A stretch of DNA of 64,000 nt from Cryomorphaceae bacterium (GCA_017858515.1 JAFMBM010000007.1:17962-81961); one strand, 5' to 3'; shown: positions 31,554 to 43,709, numbered from the stretch's first letter. Notes: generated by a model not told the origin, from the letters alone. Program-made: numbers and translations.

Positions 31554-33815
31554 TTATTCCTTATTCTCTTTTTCTTTTACAAAGTTATCAAATTCAGTAG
31601 GCTCTTCCTTGATTGGCCAATAGTTGTTGCTGCGGTTGCAATCTGCAAGTTCTCTATACGGATCGATCTCAACGGCCACTACCCTTCCTTCTTTAAATCG
31701 GAATGATTTGGTGAAAGCATCTTCGTTGCCAATCCAAACCTCAGCGGGGATGCGCACCACCTTATAAGCTCCCGACTCGAAGTGAAAGCGCAAAATTACC
31801 GGCATAATTAATCCGCCTACATTCTTAATATCGAGCTCTACATAATGCCAATTATCTTGTAGCACTGCATTTTTTCGAACCGATTTAGCTTTAAGCTTAT
31901 CTTTTTTAGCCGCGTAGATAATAGAAATGGTATCGGTTGCCACCGGATCTCTTTCTATGAATGTAGACACAATAGCCGTATCGTTGCGAATACTTCCAAT
32001 GTCTCTAAAATCGCCACTATCTACTGAAAGCCAAGCTTCAGGAATAATGGGCAAAGGATTTCCACCTAAGGAATCGTAAACACGAACATCACTCAGTTCA
32101 AAATCTACATTATCAACCGTATAAAACCATCCCCTCCAGAACCAGTCGAGATCTACAGCACTGGCATCTTCCATGGTTCTAAAGAAATCGGCTGGAGTTG
32201 GGTGCTTGAATGCCCAATGCTCACAGTAGTACTTAAAGGATTTATCAAACAGCTCTCTACCCATAACAGTTTCTCTGAGGATATTCAAAGCGGTAGCAGG
32301 CTTGCCATAGGCATTGTTACCAAACTGAATGATGGATTCACTATTAGTCATGATGGGAACAATGCGCATTTTATCTCCCTTCATATAGTCAACCGTATTC
32401 TCCGCAGGACCTCTTCTTGAAGGATAGTTTCTATCCCACTCTTGCTCTGTGATGTATTGCATAAAGGTGTTCAATCCCTCATCCATCCAAGTCCATTGTC
32501 TTTCGTCTGAATTTATAATCATAGGGAAGAAGTTGTGTCCTACCTCATGAATAATAACACTAATCATTCCGTGCTTGGTACCTGCAGAATAGCTTCCATT
32601 CGCTCTAGGCCGTCCACCGTTGAAACAAATCATGGGATATTCCATTCCAATCTGGTTGGAATGAACCGAAATAGCTTTAGAGTAGGGATAGTCAATGGTG
32701 TATTTCGAATAAACCTTAATGGTGTGCGCCACAACACGTGTCGAATATCGCTCCCAAAGCGGATTACCTTCTTTGGGGTAATAGGACATTGACATCACGG
32801 TTTTTCCACTGATATCGGTAGCCATCGCATCCCAAATAAATTTTCTTGAGCTTGCAAAGGCGAAATCGCGCACATTTTTTGCTTCAAACACCCATGTTTT
32901 ACTTCCACCCGTCTTTATCTTCTCTTGCTCTACGGCCTCCTCTTGGGTAACAATAATTACAGGCTCTACAAAGCTCTTCTCGGCTTTCTTTAATCGCTCT
33001 TGTTGAGTTTTAGTTAGAACCTTTGAAGCATTTTTCAAATCGCCCGTTGCAGCCACCACATGATTATTCGGCACTTCTATAGACACTTTATAATCACCAA
33101 AGGGAAGAGTAAACTCACCGCTGCCCAAGAACTGTTTGTTCTGCCAGCCATAAACATCGTTGTATACAGCCATGCGTGGGAAGAACTGCGCAATGGTGTA
33201 GAGATAATTTCCATCTTCTTCGAAATATTCATAGCCCGATCTACCTCCAATCTGCATTCGATCGTTAATGTTGTACGACCATTCTATATGCATTACAAAC
33301 TCTTCACCTGTCTTCAACGGCTTGTCTAAATCCACTCGCAGCATGGTGTAATTAACCGTAGTATTCAACGGCTTTCCCTTTTTATCCTCTGCCTTGTGAA
33401 TCTTAAATCCACCTGGAAAGCTCGGAAACACTCTCGACATCATCCAAGATCCTTCCTCTTTTGGCAATTTCCCACTACGGGTCTTTGCGGTTAAACCCTC
33501 CTTGTCTCGAACATTCTGATCGAGTTGAATCCACAAATACCTCAATGGATCGGGGGAGTTATTGGTATAGGTAATTTGCTCCCTTCCACTAATTGTCTGC
33601 TTATTGTCATCGAGTTTTACCTCAATAATATAGTCGGCCTTTTGCTGATAATAGGCCGGACCTGGAGCTCCCGAGGCCGATCTATAGAGAGAGGGAGTAG
33701 GCAACTCCTCTTCTAATTGCTTGAATTTTAAGTGACTAGTGTTTCGATCGCTTTGTGCTTTCAGCGTACCGAAGCCAAAAATGGCTAGGCCAAGGAGTAA
33801 TAGAGTTTTCCTCAT
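31554..33815 (-). CDS. M1 family metallopeptidase (aminopeptidase N-like)
   Basis: SVIIHEVGHNFFPMIINSDERQWTWMDEGLNTFMQYITEQEW (HExxH-like HEVGH plus downstream E). Confidence 0.9.
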   Translation of the reverse strand: MRKTLLLLGLAIFGFGTLKAQSDRNTSHLKFKQLEEELPTPSLYRSASGAPGPAYYQQKADYIIEVKLDDNKQTISGREQITYTNNSPDPLRYLWIQLDQNVRDKEGLTAKTRSGKLPKEEGSWMMSRVFPSFPGGFKIHKAEDKKGKPLNTTVNYTMLRVDLDKPLKTGEEFVMHIEWSYNINDRMQIGGRSGYEYFEEDGNYLYTIAQFFPRMAVYNDVYGWQNKQFLGSGEFTLPFGDYKVSIEVPNNHVVAATGDLKNASKVLTKTQQERLKKAEKSFVEPVIIVTQEEAVEQEKIKTGGSKTWVFEAKNVRDFAFASSRKFIWDAMATDISGKTVMSMSYYPKEGNPLWERYSTRVVAHTIKVYSKYTIDYPYSKAISVHSNQIGMEYPMICFNGGRPRANGSYSAGTKHGMISVIIHEVGHNFFPMIINSDERQWTWMDEGLNTFMQYITEQEWDRNYPSRRGPAENTVDYMKGDKMRIVPIMTNSESIIQFGNNAYGKPATALNILRETVMGRELFDKSFKYYCEHWAFKHPTPADFFRTMEDASAVDLDWFWRGWFYTVDNVDFELSDVRVYDSLGGNPLPIIPEAWLSVDSGDFRDIGSIRNDTAIVSTFIERDPVATDTISIIYAAKKDKLKAKSVRKNAVLQDNWHYVELDIKNVGGLIMPVILRFHFESGAYKVVRIPAEVWIGNEDAFTKSFRFKEGRVVAVEIDPYRELADCNRSNNYWPIKEEPTEFDNFVKEKENKE

Positions 33816-33986
33816 TCAATAAAATTTATCCGTATCAAAGCTAATAGATAGAAAATTAAATCCAACTACACCTTTATAAAAGGCAACACTTGTATCGGGA
33901 AGCGGCACACCACCATTTATTTATTGAATTCTTCTATCCCTACCTTCTCTCAATAAAATCAAACAAACTCTCTGGACAGAATAATA

Positions 33987-34017
33987 TTTTTAAATCTAAC
34001 TCAGTTCGATTTAAAAA
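33987..34017. promoter_or_regulatory. 31-bp near-perfect palindrome upstream of the arginine decarboxylase-like gene
   Basis: TTTTTAAATCTAACT-C-AGTTCGATTTAAAAA; arms of 15 bp with one mismatched pair (33997/34007). Confidence 0.65.
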
Positions 34018-34073
34018 TTAACATCAATGTAACTGAGTTGGATGTACTTTTGCCACCCACAACAACTGCAATC

Positions 34074-35465
34074 ATGCGCAATAAATACATCGACTTAATA
34101 GATCAGACCTTTGTTTGGCCTCAAGAAGAATTTCAATTAGATGGCGAATCCCTTATGTGGAATGGCATCTATCTAATGGATATCATCAAGCAATACGGAA
34201 CCCCATTAAAGTTATCGTATGTGCCAAAGATTAGCCAGCAGATTCAAAAAGCGAAAATGCTATTCAATGTTGCTATGGCGAAGGCAGATTACAAAGGCAA
34301 ATACAACTACTGTTATTGCACGAAGAGTTCGCACTTCTCATTTGTGTTGGACGAAGCCCTTCGGAATGAAATTCATTTAGAAACCTCTTCCGCATTCGAC
34401 CTCAATATTATTGAGACATTAATAGAGGAAGGAAAAATTGGTAAAAAGCAATTCATAGTGTGTAATGGATTTAAACGTCCGCAATACATAGAGAACATTG
34501 CTCGAATGGTAAATAATGGCTTTGAAAATACCATACCCATTTTAGACAACAAACACGAATTGAAGCAATACGAGGAGTTGATACCGGGCAAATTAAAAAT
34601 GGGAATTCGTATTGCCGCAGAGGAAGAGCCCAAATTTGAATTCTACACCTCTCGTTTAGGCGTTGGTTACAAAGACATTGTTCCTTTCTACGAGCAGCAA
34701 TTGAGAAACCACGATCGCTTTGAGCTGAAGATGTTGCACTTCTTTATTAATACAGGCATAAACGACACGGCTTATTATTGGAGTGAATTGCTGAAATGTG
34801 TGAATGTGTATTGCGACTTAAAGAAAATCTGCCCTAGCTTAGACTCATTAAACATCGGCGGCGGATTCCCCATTAAAAACTCGCTCTCTTTTCAATATGA
34901 CTATGCCTATATGGCAGAAGAAATTATTGCACAGATAAAGGCTGTTTGCAATGAGAAAGGAATAAAGGAGCCCCATATTTTTACTGAATTCGGCAGCTAT
35001 ACTGTTGGAGAGAGTGGTGCTATTCTCTTTTCGATAATGGATCAAAAAAAGCAAAACGATAAAGAGAATTGGAACATGATAGATGGATCTTTCATGACAA
35101 CCCTTCCGGATGCATGGGCTATAAACAAGCGCTTCATGCTCTTGGCAGTAAACAATTGGAATAAAGAGTATGAAAGGGTATTACTAGGCGGACTCACCTG
35201 CGATAGCGATGATTACTACAACTCGGAGCAGCATGCCAATGCCATTTACCTGCCCAAGTTCGACTCTGAACAAACTCAATACATTGGCTTCTTTAATACT
35301 GGAGCGTATCAAGACTCCTTGGCAGGATATGGCGGAATTCAACACTGTCTATTGCCGGCGCCTAAGCACATTGTAATTGACGAAGACGACGATGGAGAGA
35401 TCCGCACCCGACTCTTTGCGAAGGAGCAGAGCTACAAGAGCATGTTGAAGATACTTGGCTATTAA
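34074..35465 (+). CDS. Arginine decarboxylase-like PLP enzyme (alanine racemase/ornithine decarboxylase fold)
   Basis: MRNKYIDLIDQTFVWPQEEF...YGTPLKLSYVPKI...KYNYCYCTKSSHFSFVLDEAL...LNIGGGFPIKNSLSFQYDY; matches the Bacteroidota SpeA-annotated family. Start moved from 34038 to the ATG at 34074. Confidence 0.8.
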   Translation: MRNKYIDLIDQTFVWPQEEFQLDGESLMWNGIYLMDIIKQYGTPLKLSYVPKISQQIQKAKMLFNVAMAKADYKGKYNYCYCTKSSHFSFVLDEALRNEIHLETSSAFDLNIIETLIEEGKIGKKQFIVCNGFKRPQYIENIARMVNNGFENTIPILDNKHELKQYEELIPGKLKMGIRIAAEEEPKFEFYTSRLGVGYKDIVPFYEQQLRNHDRFELKMLHFFINTGINDTAYYWSELLKCVNVYCDLKKICPSLDSLNIGGGFPIKNSLSFQYDYAYMAEEIIAQIKAVCNEKGIKEPHIFTEFGSYTVGESGAILFSIMDQKKQNDKENWNMIDGSFMTTLPDAWAINKRFMLLAVNNWNKEYERVLLGGLTCDSDDYYNSEQHANAIYLPKFDSEQTQYIGFFNTGAYQDSLAGYGGIQHCLLPAPKHIVIDEDDDGEIRTRLFAKEQSYKSMLKILGY

Positions 35466-36456
35466 TACCAGAAATAAAAAGAATATGAAAGGACCTGTTT
35501 CACAATTTATTGAGCATCATTATAGGCATTTTAACGCGGCTGCATTAATGGATGCTGCTAAAGGTTACGTTACCCATTTGGTAGAAGGTGGAAAGATGAT
35601 GATCACCCTCGCAGGTGCTATGAGTACTGCCGAACTTGGTGTAAGTCTCGCCGAAATGATTCGCCAAGGTAAGGTGGATATCATTTCTTGTACGGGTGCA
35701 AATTTGGAGGAAGATTTAATGAATCTCGTTGCACACAACAGCTACAAACGCGTCCCCAACTACCGCGATTTAAGTCCTGCCGAAGAAAGAGCCCTCTTAG
35801 ATGATGGCTTCAATCGTGTAACCGACACTTGCATTCCAGAAGAAGAAGCATTCCGCCGTTTGCAGAAGCATATCTACAAACTATGGAAAGATGCTCAAGA
35901 CGCTGGAAAGCGATTCTTTCCGCATGAGTATATGTACCAAATGTTGCTTTCAGGTGTTTTGGAACAGTATTACGAAATCGACCCAAAAGACAGTTGGATG
36001 TTGGCAGCAGCCGAGAAAAACCTACCTATAGTAGTTCCAGGATGGGAAGACAGCACCATGGGCAACATCTTCGCCTCCTACTGCATAAAGGGAGAACTTC
36101 AAGCCTCTACTGTTAAAAGTGGAATTGAATATATGGGCTATCTCGCCGATTGGTATGTGAAGAATAGCGAAGGAAAAGGAGTTGGATTCTTCCAAATTGG
36201 GGGAGGAATTGCGGGTGATTTTCCGATTTGCGTAGTACCCATGCTATACCAAGACATGGAAATGGAACAAATCCCCTTCTGGTCTTATTTCTGTCAAATC
36301 TCCGATAGCACAACCAGTTACGGTTCTTATTCGGGTGCAGTTCCGAATGAAAAAATCACTTGGGGAAAATTAGATATCGACACCCCAAAATTTGTCGTCG
36401 AAAGTGATGCTACTATTGTTGCTCCGCTTATTTTTGCGTGGATTCTGGGAATGTAG
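35455..36456 (+). CDS. Deoxyhypusine synthase family protein
   Basis: KMMITLAGAMSTAELGVSLAEMIRQGKVDIISCTGANLEEDLMNLVAHN...PIVVPGWEDSTMGNIFA...GKGVGFFQIGGGIAGDFPICVVPML. Confidence 0.93.
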   Translation: MAINTRNKKNMKGPVSQFIEHHYRHFNAAALMDAAKGYVTHLVEGGKMMITLAGAMSTAELGVSLAEMIRQGKVDIISCTGANLEEDLMNLVAHNSYKRVPNYRDLSPAEERALLDDGFNRVTDTCIPEEEAFRRLQKHIYKLWKDAQDAGKRFFPHEYMYQMLLSGVLEQYYEIDPKDSWMLAAAEKNLPIVVPGWEDSTMGNIFASYCIKGELQASTVKSGIEYMGYLADWYVKNSEGKGVGFFQIGGGIAGDFPICVVPMLYQDMEMEQIPFWSYFCQISDSTTSYGSYSGAVPNEKITWGKLDIDTPKFVVESDATIVAPLIFAWILGM

Positions 36457-36473
36457 ATTAGGTAATTGACCTT

Positions 36474-36773
36474 ATGGAAAAGAAAAGAGTAATCGTAGAT
36501 TACAAAAACATCACTGAGGACTTATTAAAACTCCTCACAGATACCTATCCTTATGGATATGAAGATTTTGTGGTGAGATTTAAAAACGCCAAGGGAGAGA
36601 ATGTTCAATCCATTCCTCTCGAAACCGACGACACCAAGTATTTGGTAAAAGTTGGAATTGAATTGGACAAAGTGGTTGAGGCTTTCCTCGACGACGATGA
36701 CGATGGCGATGACGATAGCGGAGAGAAAGATTTAGATGTTTCAGATTCAGAGGTAGACGATTCAGACGATTAG
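36474..36773 (+). CDS. Small conserved protein with acidic C-terminal tail
   Basis: MEKKRVIVDYKNITEDLLKLLTDTYPYGYEDFVVRFKNAKGE...DDDDDGDDDSGEKDLDVSDSEVDDSDD. Confidence 0.75.
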   Translation: MEKKRVIVDYKNITEDLLKLLTDTYPYGYEDFVVRFKNAKGENVQSIPLETDDTKYLVKVGIELDKVVEAFLDDDDDGDDDSGEKDLDVSDSEVDDSDD

Positions 36774-36806
36774 CATTGTCTTTGTCTGCCTAGCACCAAA
36801 TTCAAC

Positions 36807-36844
36807 AAAAAAGAAAACCCCAAAACTGGGGTTTTCTTTTTTTT
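36807..36844. terminator. Bidirectional intrinsic terminator between convergent genes
   Basis: AAAAAAGAAAACCCCaaaactGGGGTTTTCTTTTTTTT perfect stem with A/T tracts on both sides. Confidence 0.92.
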
Positions 36845-37292
36845 AGATGTAATACTTTACATTGAGCCATTCTGTTTCGAATTCGGCCCCCATTTTTTTG
36901 TAGAACTCAATGGCATCTCTATTCCAATCGAGCACTTGCCACATGGCATAGGCTTGCTTATTCTCTCTTGCATAGGCAATCACTCTTTCTAATAAAGCCT
37001 TACCAATTCCCTTTCCCCTATGCTCCTGCGCAACCACAAGGTCTTCTAAAAAGCTACATTCTCCTTTCCAAGTAGAAAAACGAGTATAACAAATCGCCAT
37101 TCCCACACATTCAGAATGGAGGATCGCCACCCATCCGTAACAAATCTTCTTTTCAAAAAGACATTCAGTTAAATCCACTTCCGAGATAATCACCGCCTCA
37201 GGCTCTCTTTCAAAAACAGCCAACTCCTTTATCAAGCGCAACAAAGCCACTTCATCTCCCCTTTCGATGGGACGATATTCTATTCCTTCCAT
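36843..37292 (-). CDS. GNAT acetyltransferase, spermidine/spermine N1-acetyltransferase (SSAT)-like
   Basis: FLEDLVVAQEHRGKGIGKALLERVIAYARENKQAYAMWQVLDWNRDAIEFYKKMGAEFETEW. Confidence 0.8.
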   Translation of the reverse strand: MEGIEYRPIERGDEVALLRLIKELAVFEREPEAVIISEVDLTECLFEKKICYGWVAILHSECVGMAICYTRFSTWKGECSFLEDLVVAQEHRGKGIGKALLERVIAYARENKQAYAMWQVLDWNRDAIEFYKKMGAEFETEWLNVKYYI

Positions 37293-37460
37293 ATAAAAGT
37301 CGATTGGTTTCCATTAAACAATACAGAAAAACGTCTGCAATCCTACTAAGAAAAAAGCATCCACGAGAAAATATTGAATTTAATTAAAGAAATTGAGCAA
37401 ACTGATAGTGTAAAAGGGTTGATTTTTTCGATATTTGGAAAATATCCAAACCCCCTATAA

Positions 37461-38480
37461 ATGAAACTGCCCTTAACACTTGGTGAATTCATCATTGAAA
37501 ATCAACGCGACTTCCCCTATGCTTCAGGTGAACTTTCTCAACTACTTAGTTCCTTGCGTATTGCCGCTAAGGTTGTAAATCGAGAAATCAACAAAGCGGG
37601 ATTAGCAGACATTAGAGGAGCGGCCGGGAACGATAACGTTCAAGGAGAAGCACAACAGAAATTAGACGTTTTTGCAAATGATATTTTCATTCGTTCTTTA
37701 AGAGCGCGCGGAGAAGTTTGTGGTGTTGGCTCTGAAGAAGAAGAAGACTTTATCTCTTTCAACGACCCCATTCATAATACGTCGAAATACGTAGTGCTAA
37801 TAGATCCTTTGGATGGATCCTCGAATATTGATGTCAACGTTTCGGTTGGAACCATTTTTAGTATTTACCGAAGAGTTTCAGACCCAGGCACTCCTGTACA
37901 GATGCGTGATTTTTTACAGTCTGGAAGCGAGCAGGTTGCATCAGGATATATTGTTTATGGCTCAAGTACCATGCTCGTTTACACAACTGGCAGAGGGGTG
38001 AATGGATTTACATTCGACCCAGGAATTGGAAGCTTTTATCTTTCTCACCCGAATCTCACCATTCCTAGAAGAGGGAAAATATATTCGATAAACGAAGGCA
38101 ACTATGTACATTTTCCTGAAGGGGTAAAGAAGTACATCAAGTTCTGTCAAGAGTTTAATCCAGAATCTGATCGACCTTACTCTTCCCGTTATATTGGTTC
38201 ATTAGTATCCGACTTTCACAGAAATATGTTGAAGGGTGGAATTTATATCTACCCTAAAGGAACTACAGCACCCAATGGCAAACTTCGTCTGTTGTACGAA
38301 TGCAATCCTTTGGCATTTATTGCCGAACAAGCGGGCGGAAAGGCTTCAGATGGCTATGGAAGAATTATGGAAATAGTACCGACGGATCTTCATCAAAGAG
38401 TGCCCTATTTCATTGGTTCCATTGAAATGGTAGAGGAAGCCGAAAGATTTATGAAACAGTACGCAGATCTAGTCTCTTAA
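37461..38480 (+). CDS. fbp: Class I fructose-1,6-bisphosphatase
   Basis: [13 protein letters not shown]...[27 protein letters not shown]...[27 protein letters not shown]. Confidence 0.97.
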   Translation: MKLPLTLGEFIIENQRDFPYASGELSQLLSSLRIAAKVVNREINKAGLADIRGAAGNDNVQGEAQQKLDVFANDIFIRSLRARGEVCGVGSEEEEDFISFNDPIHNTSKYVVLIDPLDGSSNIDVNVSVGTIFSIYRRVSDPGTPVQMRDFLQSGSEQVASGYIVYGSSTMLVYTTGRGVNGFTFDPGIGSFYLSHPNLTIPRRGKIYSINEGNYVHFPEGVKKYIKFCQEFNPESDRPYSSRYIGSLVSDFHRNMLKGGIYIYPKGTTAPNGKLRLLYECNPLAFIAEQAGGKASDGYGRIMEIVPTDLHQRVPYFIGSIEMVEEAERFMKQYADLVS

Positions 38481-38508
38481 TTCAGAACTACCCTTTTTTA
38501 AATTGTAG

Positions 38509-40149
<1,641 letters not shown>

Positions 40150-40155
40150 ACTATT

Positions 40156-41961
40156 GTGAAAAAAATGGATTTGAATACCATCATTGGTTTCGCCCTCATT
40201 GGCGTCATCCTTGTATGGTTTAGCTACACTCGTCCAGAACCAGAATCCCTTGGTAACAATCCCGAGACAGAAATTGCCGCAGACAGTGTAAACTCAATGG
40301 TGAACAGTGAAGCGGAGAGCTTTGAGGAATTGGAAAGCATAGATTCTGATGACTCTACTTTGTTTACCCAAAAGAATATTCAGAAATACGGTCTCTTTAA
40401 CTCTGCTGTGCAAATAGAAGCTAAAGAAGATTTATTTACTCTAGAAAACAGCAAAGTGCGCCTGATTATATCTAGCTACGGTGGTCAGCTAATTAAGGCG
40501 GAAGTAAAAGAATATCAAACCTATGATAGCCTACCACTAGAACTAATAAAATTGGCAAACAGCCAATGGAGTTACGAAATGCAAGCCGAACGTCTATATT
40601 CTACTAAGAATCTATTCTTTGTAGGAGAAAAGATAGGTAACAAGCTAAGCCTCAGTGCACCACACTCATCTGGGAAAAGCCTTAAGATTCTCTATTCTCT
40701 AGAGGAAGATAGCTATGCATTGCATTTTGAAGTAAAAGCAGAAGGATTGGGTGTTACTCAATCGGGCTTCCAATGGGATATGGATGCCTTGCGCCAAGAA
40801 TTGAACATTGAGGCAGAGAACCAACAAACTGGATTATACTTCGCCAACGAAGAAAAGAATAAAGTCGACAACCTCTCGCTTACAAGTCAAGACAGCGAAT
40901 TACACGAGGACCTGAAATGGATTGCCTTTAAGCAGCAATTCTTTAGCTCAGTATTGGTTGCTAAAGACAAATTTTCCAAGGTAGAATTGGCTTCCATTCC
41001 TTTGGAATCTGAATCTAGCACCAAGCGTATGGGCGCTCGCATGAGCAGTTCGGATGGAGAGAATTTTGTGGTCGATTGGTACTTTGTTCCCAACAAATAC
41101 AATACACTCAAGGAGTACGGCTACAATATGGATGAGCTTATTCCAATGGGCTGGGGAATCTTTGGCTGGATCAATAGAGGCGTGGTGGTAAACATCTTTA
41201 AGTGGCTAGAAAGCTATGGGATGAACTATGGAATCATCATCCTAATTATGGCATTTCTTATCAAATTAGTGCTCTTCCCTCTCACCTATAAGAGCTATTT
41301 GTCTATGGCTAAAATGCGTGTCTTAAAGCCTGAGATGGATGAATTAAACGAAAAATTCAAAGACAAAGACGCGGTAAAAAAGCAGCAGGCACTAATGGAA
41401 TTGTATCGAAAAGCAGGAGTAAATCCATTAGGTGGATGCGTTCCCGTATTACTTCAATTCCCCATACTAATTGCACTCTTCCGATTCTTCCCTTCATCTA
41501 TTGAATTAAGACAGGAAGGCTTTCTTTGGGCAAACGACCTTTCGACCTACGACTCTATTTACAATTTGCCTTTTACTATACCATTCTACGGAGATCATGT
41601 AAGCTTGTTTACCCTATTAATGACCTTGTCAACCCTGTTGTACACCTACTTCAACAATCAAATGACTCCGCAGAACAATCAGTTCCCTCAGCTGAAATAC
41701 ATGATGTACCTAATGCCTGTGGTTTTCTTAGGTGTCTTTAATAATTATGCTTCCGGCCTTAGTTATTATTACTTCATTGCCAATATGTTAACTTTTGGAC
41801 AACAGTTTGGAATTCGCTACTTTGTGAATGATGAGGCTATTCATGCAAAGCTCCAAGAGAACAAAAAGAATCCAAAAAAACAAAGCAAGTTTCAGAAGAG
41901 ACTCGAAGAAATTGCTCAAAATCAACAAGAGAGCGCAAACCGTAAAACACGCAGACAATGA
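40156..41961 (+). CDS. yidC: Membrane protein insertase YidC
   Basis: NYGIIILIMAFLIKLVLFPLTYKSYLSMAKMRVLKPEMDELNEKFKDKDAVKKQQALMELYRKAGVNPLGGCVPVLLQFPILIALFRFFPSSIELR. Confidence 0.97.
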   Translation: MKKMDLNTIIGFALIGVILVWFSYTRPEPESLGNNPETEIAADSVNSMVNSEAESFEELESIDSDDSTLFTQKNIQKYGLFNSAVQIEAKEDLFTLENSKVRLIISSYGGQLIKAEVKEYQTYDSLPLELIKLANSQWSYEMQAERLYSTKNLFFVGEKIGNKLSLSAPHSSGKSLKILYSLEEDSYALHFEVKAEGLGVTQSGFQWDMDALRQELNIEAENQQTGLYFANEEKNKVDNLSLTSQDSELHEDLKWIAFKQQFFSSVLVAKDKFSKVELASIPLESESSTKRMGARMSSSDGENFVVDWYFVPNKYNTLKEYGYNMDELIPMGWGIFGWINRGVVVNIFKWLESYGMNYGIIILIMAFLIKLVLFPLTYKSYLSMAKMRVLKPEMDELNEKFKDKDAVKKQQALMELYRKAGVNPLGGCVPVLLQFPILIALFRFFPSSIELRQEGFLWANDLSTYDSIYNLPFTIPFYGDHVSLFTLLMTLSTLLYTYFNNQMTPQNNQFPQLKYMMYLMPVVFLGVFNNYASGLSYYYFIANMLTFGQQFGIRYFVNDEAIHAKLQENKKNPKKQSKFQKRLEEIAQNQQESANRKTRRQ

Positions 41962-42422
41962 GACACTTACTTCTTCTTAGCCTAATCCTTACGCTATTTG
42001 GTTGTGGTACTAATAAGTATACCAGCCTACTAGATACAACTAAAAATCAGGTGGAAGTGAGCTTAGATCGATCTCCTTGTTATGGAACTTGTCCTGTTTA
42101 TTCTGTAAACTTCAACCTAAGTACAAAGGAGGCTACTTTTAAAGGATTAAAATTCACTCGGCTTTCGGGTGAACGAACATTTACTTTAACGAACGAAGAA
42201 GTATCGAGTATAATAGATGGATTAAAAAACTGTGAATATCTTGGCCTCTCCGACAGCTATGACGGAGCTATCTCAGACATTCCCTCTTGCACCACCGCGC
42301 TTATTATAAATGGTGAAAAATTGAAAGGTGTATACAATCGCTATGATGGACCTGATGCCTTGATCATTTTTGAGACGCATTTAGACAATATTGTAATGAC
42401 CCATCTCGGTTCAATTAAATAA
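41958..42422 (+). CDS. DUF6438-like lipoprotein
   Basis: Lipobox TLFGC; VSLDRSPCYGTCPVYSVNF motif. Confidence 0.75.
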   Translation: MRHLLLLSLILTLFGCGTNKYTSLLDTTKNQVEVSLDRSPCYGTCPVYSVNFNLSTKEATFKGLKFTRLSGERTFTLTNEEVSSIIDGLKNCEYLGLSDSYDGAISDIPSCTTALIINGEKLKGVYNRYDGPDALIIFETHLDNIVMTHLGSIK

Positions 42423-42427
42423 AAGAA

Positions 42428-42449
42428 ATGGGGCACCTAAGCGCCCCAT
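42428..42449. terminator. GC-rich hairpin between convergent genes
   Basis: ATGGGGCacctaaGCGCCCCAT; stem present, no strong T-tract. Confidence 0.5.
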
Positions 42450-42488
42450 CTTCAAACCATGAATCGGAAAACCACAACCGAGTTCATG

Positions 42489-43709
42489 CTAAGGCAGGAA
42501 AGAATATCCATGCCTAGTTTTCCAGAGAAAGTATTTCTCGAATAAAACCTTGTTTACATCTCCCAAAAGATTTGGAATCATTACAGCAAATCCTCTTGGA
42601 CGGAAAAGTTTATTGCCCAGAATAATTACTTCTTTGTTTCCTGCATCCATCACACAGATGGCTGGAATATCACCCCAAGATTTGGCCTTTAGTTTTCCTT
42701 TTCCCTTGTATACCCGAACAATATTCTCTGCTGCAATTTTAGCCGTCTCATCACTCGGATAACCTGTCTTGGGAGCAGAAAATGGAACCTTGCCAGCCTC
42801 AAAAGGCGGCTTAACATCTACCGCAATACCAGCGGCCCAAACATTCGGATAATCAGGGTGTCTATACGTATCGGCAACGGGTAAATAACCTGCTTTAGTT
42901 CCTCTTAGTGCAGGAGAATTTCGGATCATATCTACTCCTATGAAAGGAGGCATCAACATGGTAAAATCAGAGGGAAGAATCTCTCCACTATCCAATTCTA
43001 CCTCTTTCTCCCTTACCTCCTTAATGGCTGTTTCTTTGCGGAATTTAATGTTAAACATTTTAAGAAATCCTGTTAGCATTGTTTCTGCCCCAGTCATTCC
43101 ATCAATTCCAAAATGACCGATATAGGTTTCTGGAGTTACCCAAGTGAGCTCTACTTTCTTTCGAATTTTCTGACTTCTTAACCAAGCATCCATATTGAAT
43201 AAGAACTCATACGCCGCTCCCATACAACCCGCATTCTGGGTGGCACCAATTACAATTGGACCAGGATTCTTCACAAAGGCGTCTAAGTGCTTGCGTATTC
43301 GCATGGCGCCTTCCGGTGTTCCTATATAAAAACCATGCTCTTTTAATCCAGGCACAGCATTAAAATCTACCTTCGGACCTGTTGCAACCACAAGGTGGTC
43401 GTATTCAAAATCTCCTTTACTGGTATTCACTAACTGTGCATCTGGATCGACAGAAATAGCCTCAGCCATAACGAAGTTTACATTCTTCTTTCTAAAGATT
43501 TCATCTCGCCGAATGCTAATGTCTTTTACCTCTCTACGATGAAATGGAACCCATATTAAAGAGGGTATGAAAAGAAAAACAGGAGATTTATCAATCACTG
43601 TCACTTCTACTTCTTTACCCAGCTTTCTCTTTAGTTCGAGGGCCGCGGTCATTCCCGCAAAGTTTCCTCCGATTACAATGGCTTTCATGATTTTATGGCT
43701 TTGATTCAA
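42489..43709 (-). CDS. FAD-dependent pyridine nucleotide-disulfide oxidoreductase (sulfide:quinone oxidoreductase/NDH-2-like)
   Basis: MKAIVIGGNFAGMTAALELKRKLGKEVEVTVIDKSPVFLFIPSLIWV...YDHLVVATGPKVDFNAVPGL. Confidence 0.85.
   Translation of the reverse strand: MNQSHKIMKAIVIGGNFAGMTAALELKRKLGKEVEVTVIDKSPVFLFIPSLIWVPFHRREVKDISIRRDEIFRKKNVNFVMAEAISVDPDAQLVNTSKGDFEYDHLVVATGPKVDFNAVPGLKEHGFYIGTPEGAMRIRKHLDAFVKNPGPIVIGATQNAGCMGAAYEFLFNMDAWLRSQKIRKKVELTWVTPETYIGHFGIDGMTGAETMLTGFLKMFNIKFRKETAIKEVREKEVELDSGEILPSDFTMLMPPFIGVDMIRNSPALRGTKAGYLPVADTYRHPDYPNVWAAGIAVDVKPPFEAGKVPFSAPKTGYPSDETAKIAAENIVRVYKGKGKLKAKSWGDIPAICVMDAGNKEVIILGNKLFRPRGFAVMIPNLLGDVNKVLFEKYFLWKTRHGYSFLP

Noticed and set aside
37430-37446. 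GATATTTggaAAATATC inverted repeat upstream of fbp
   Set aside because: Only 7-bp AT-rich arms, expected by chance in this composition.
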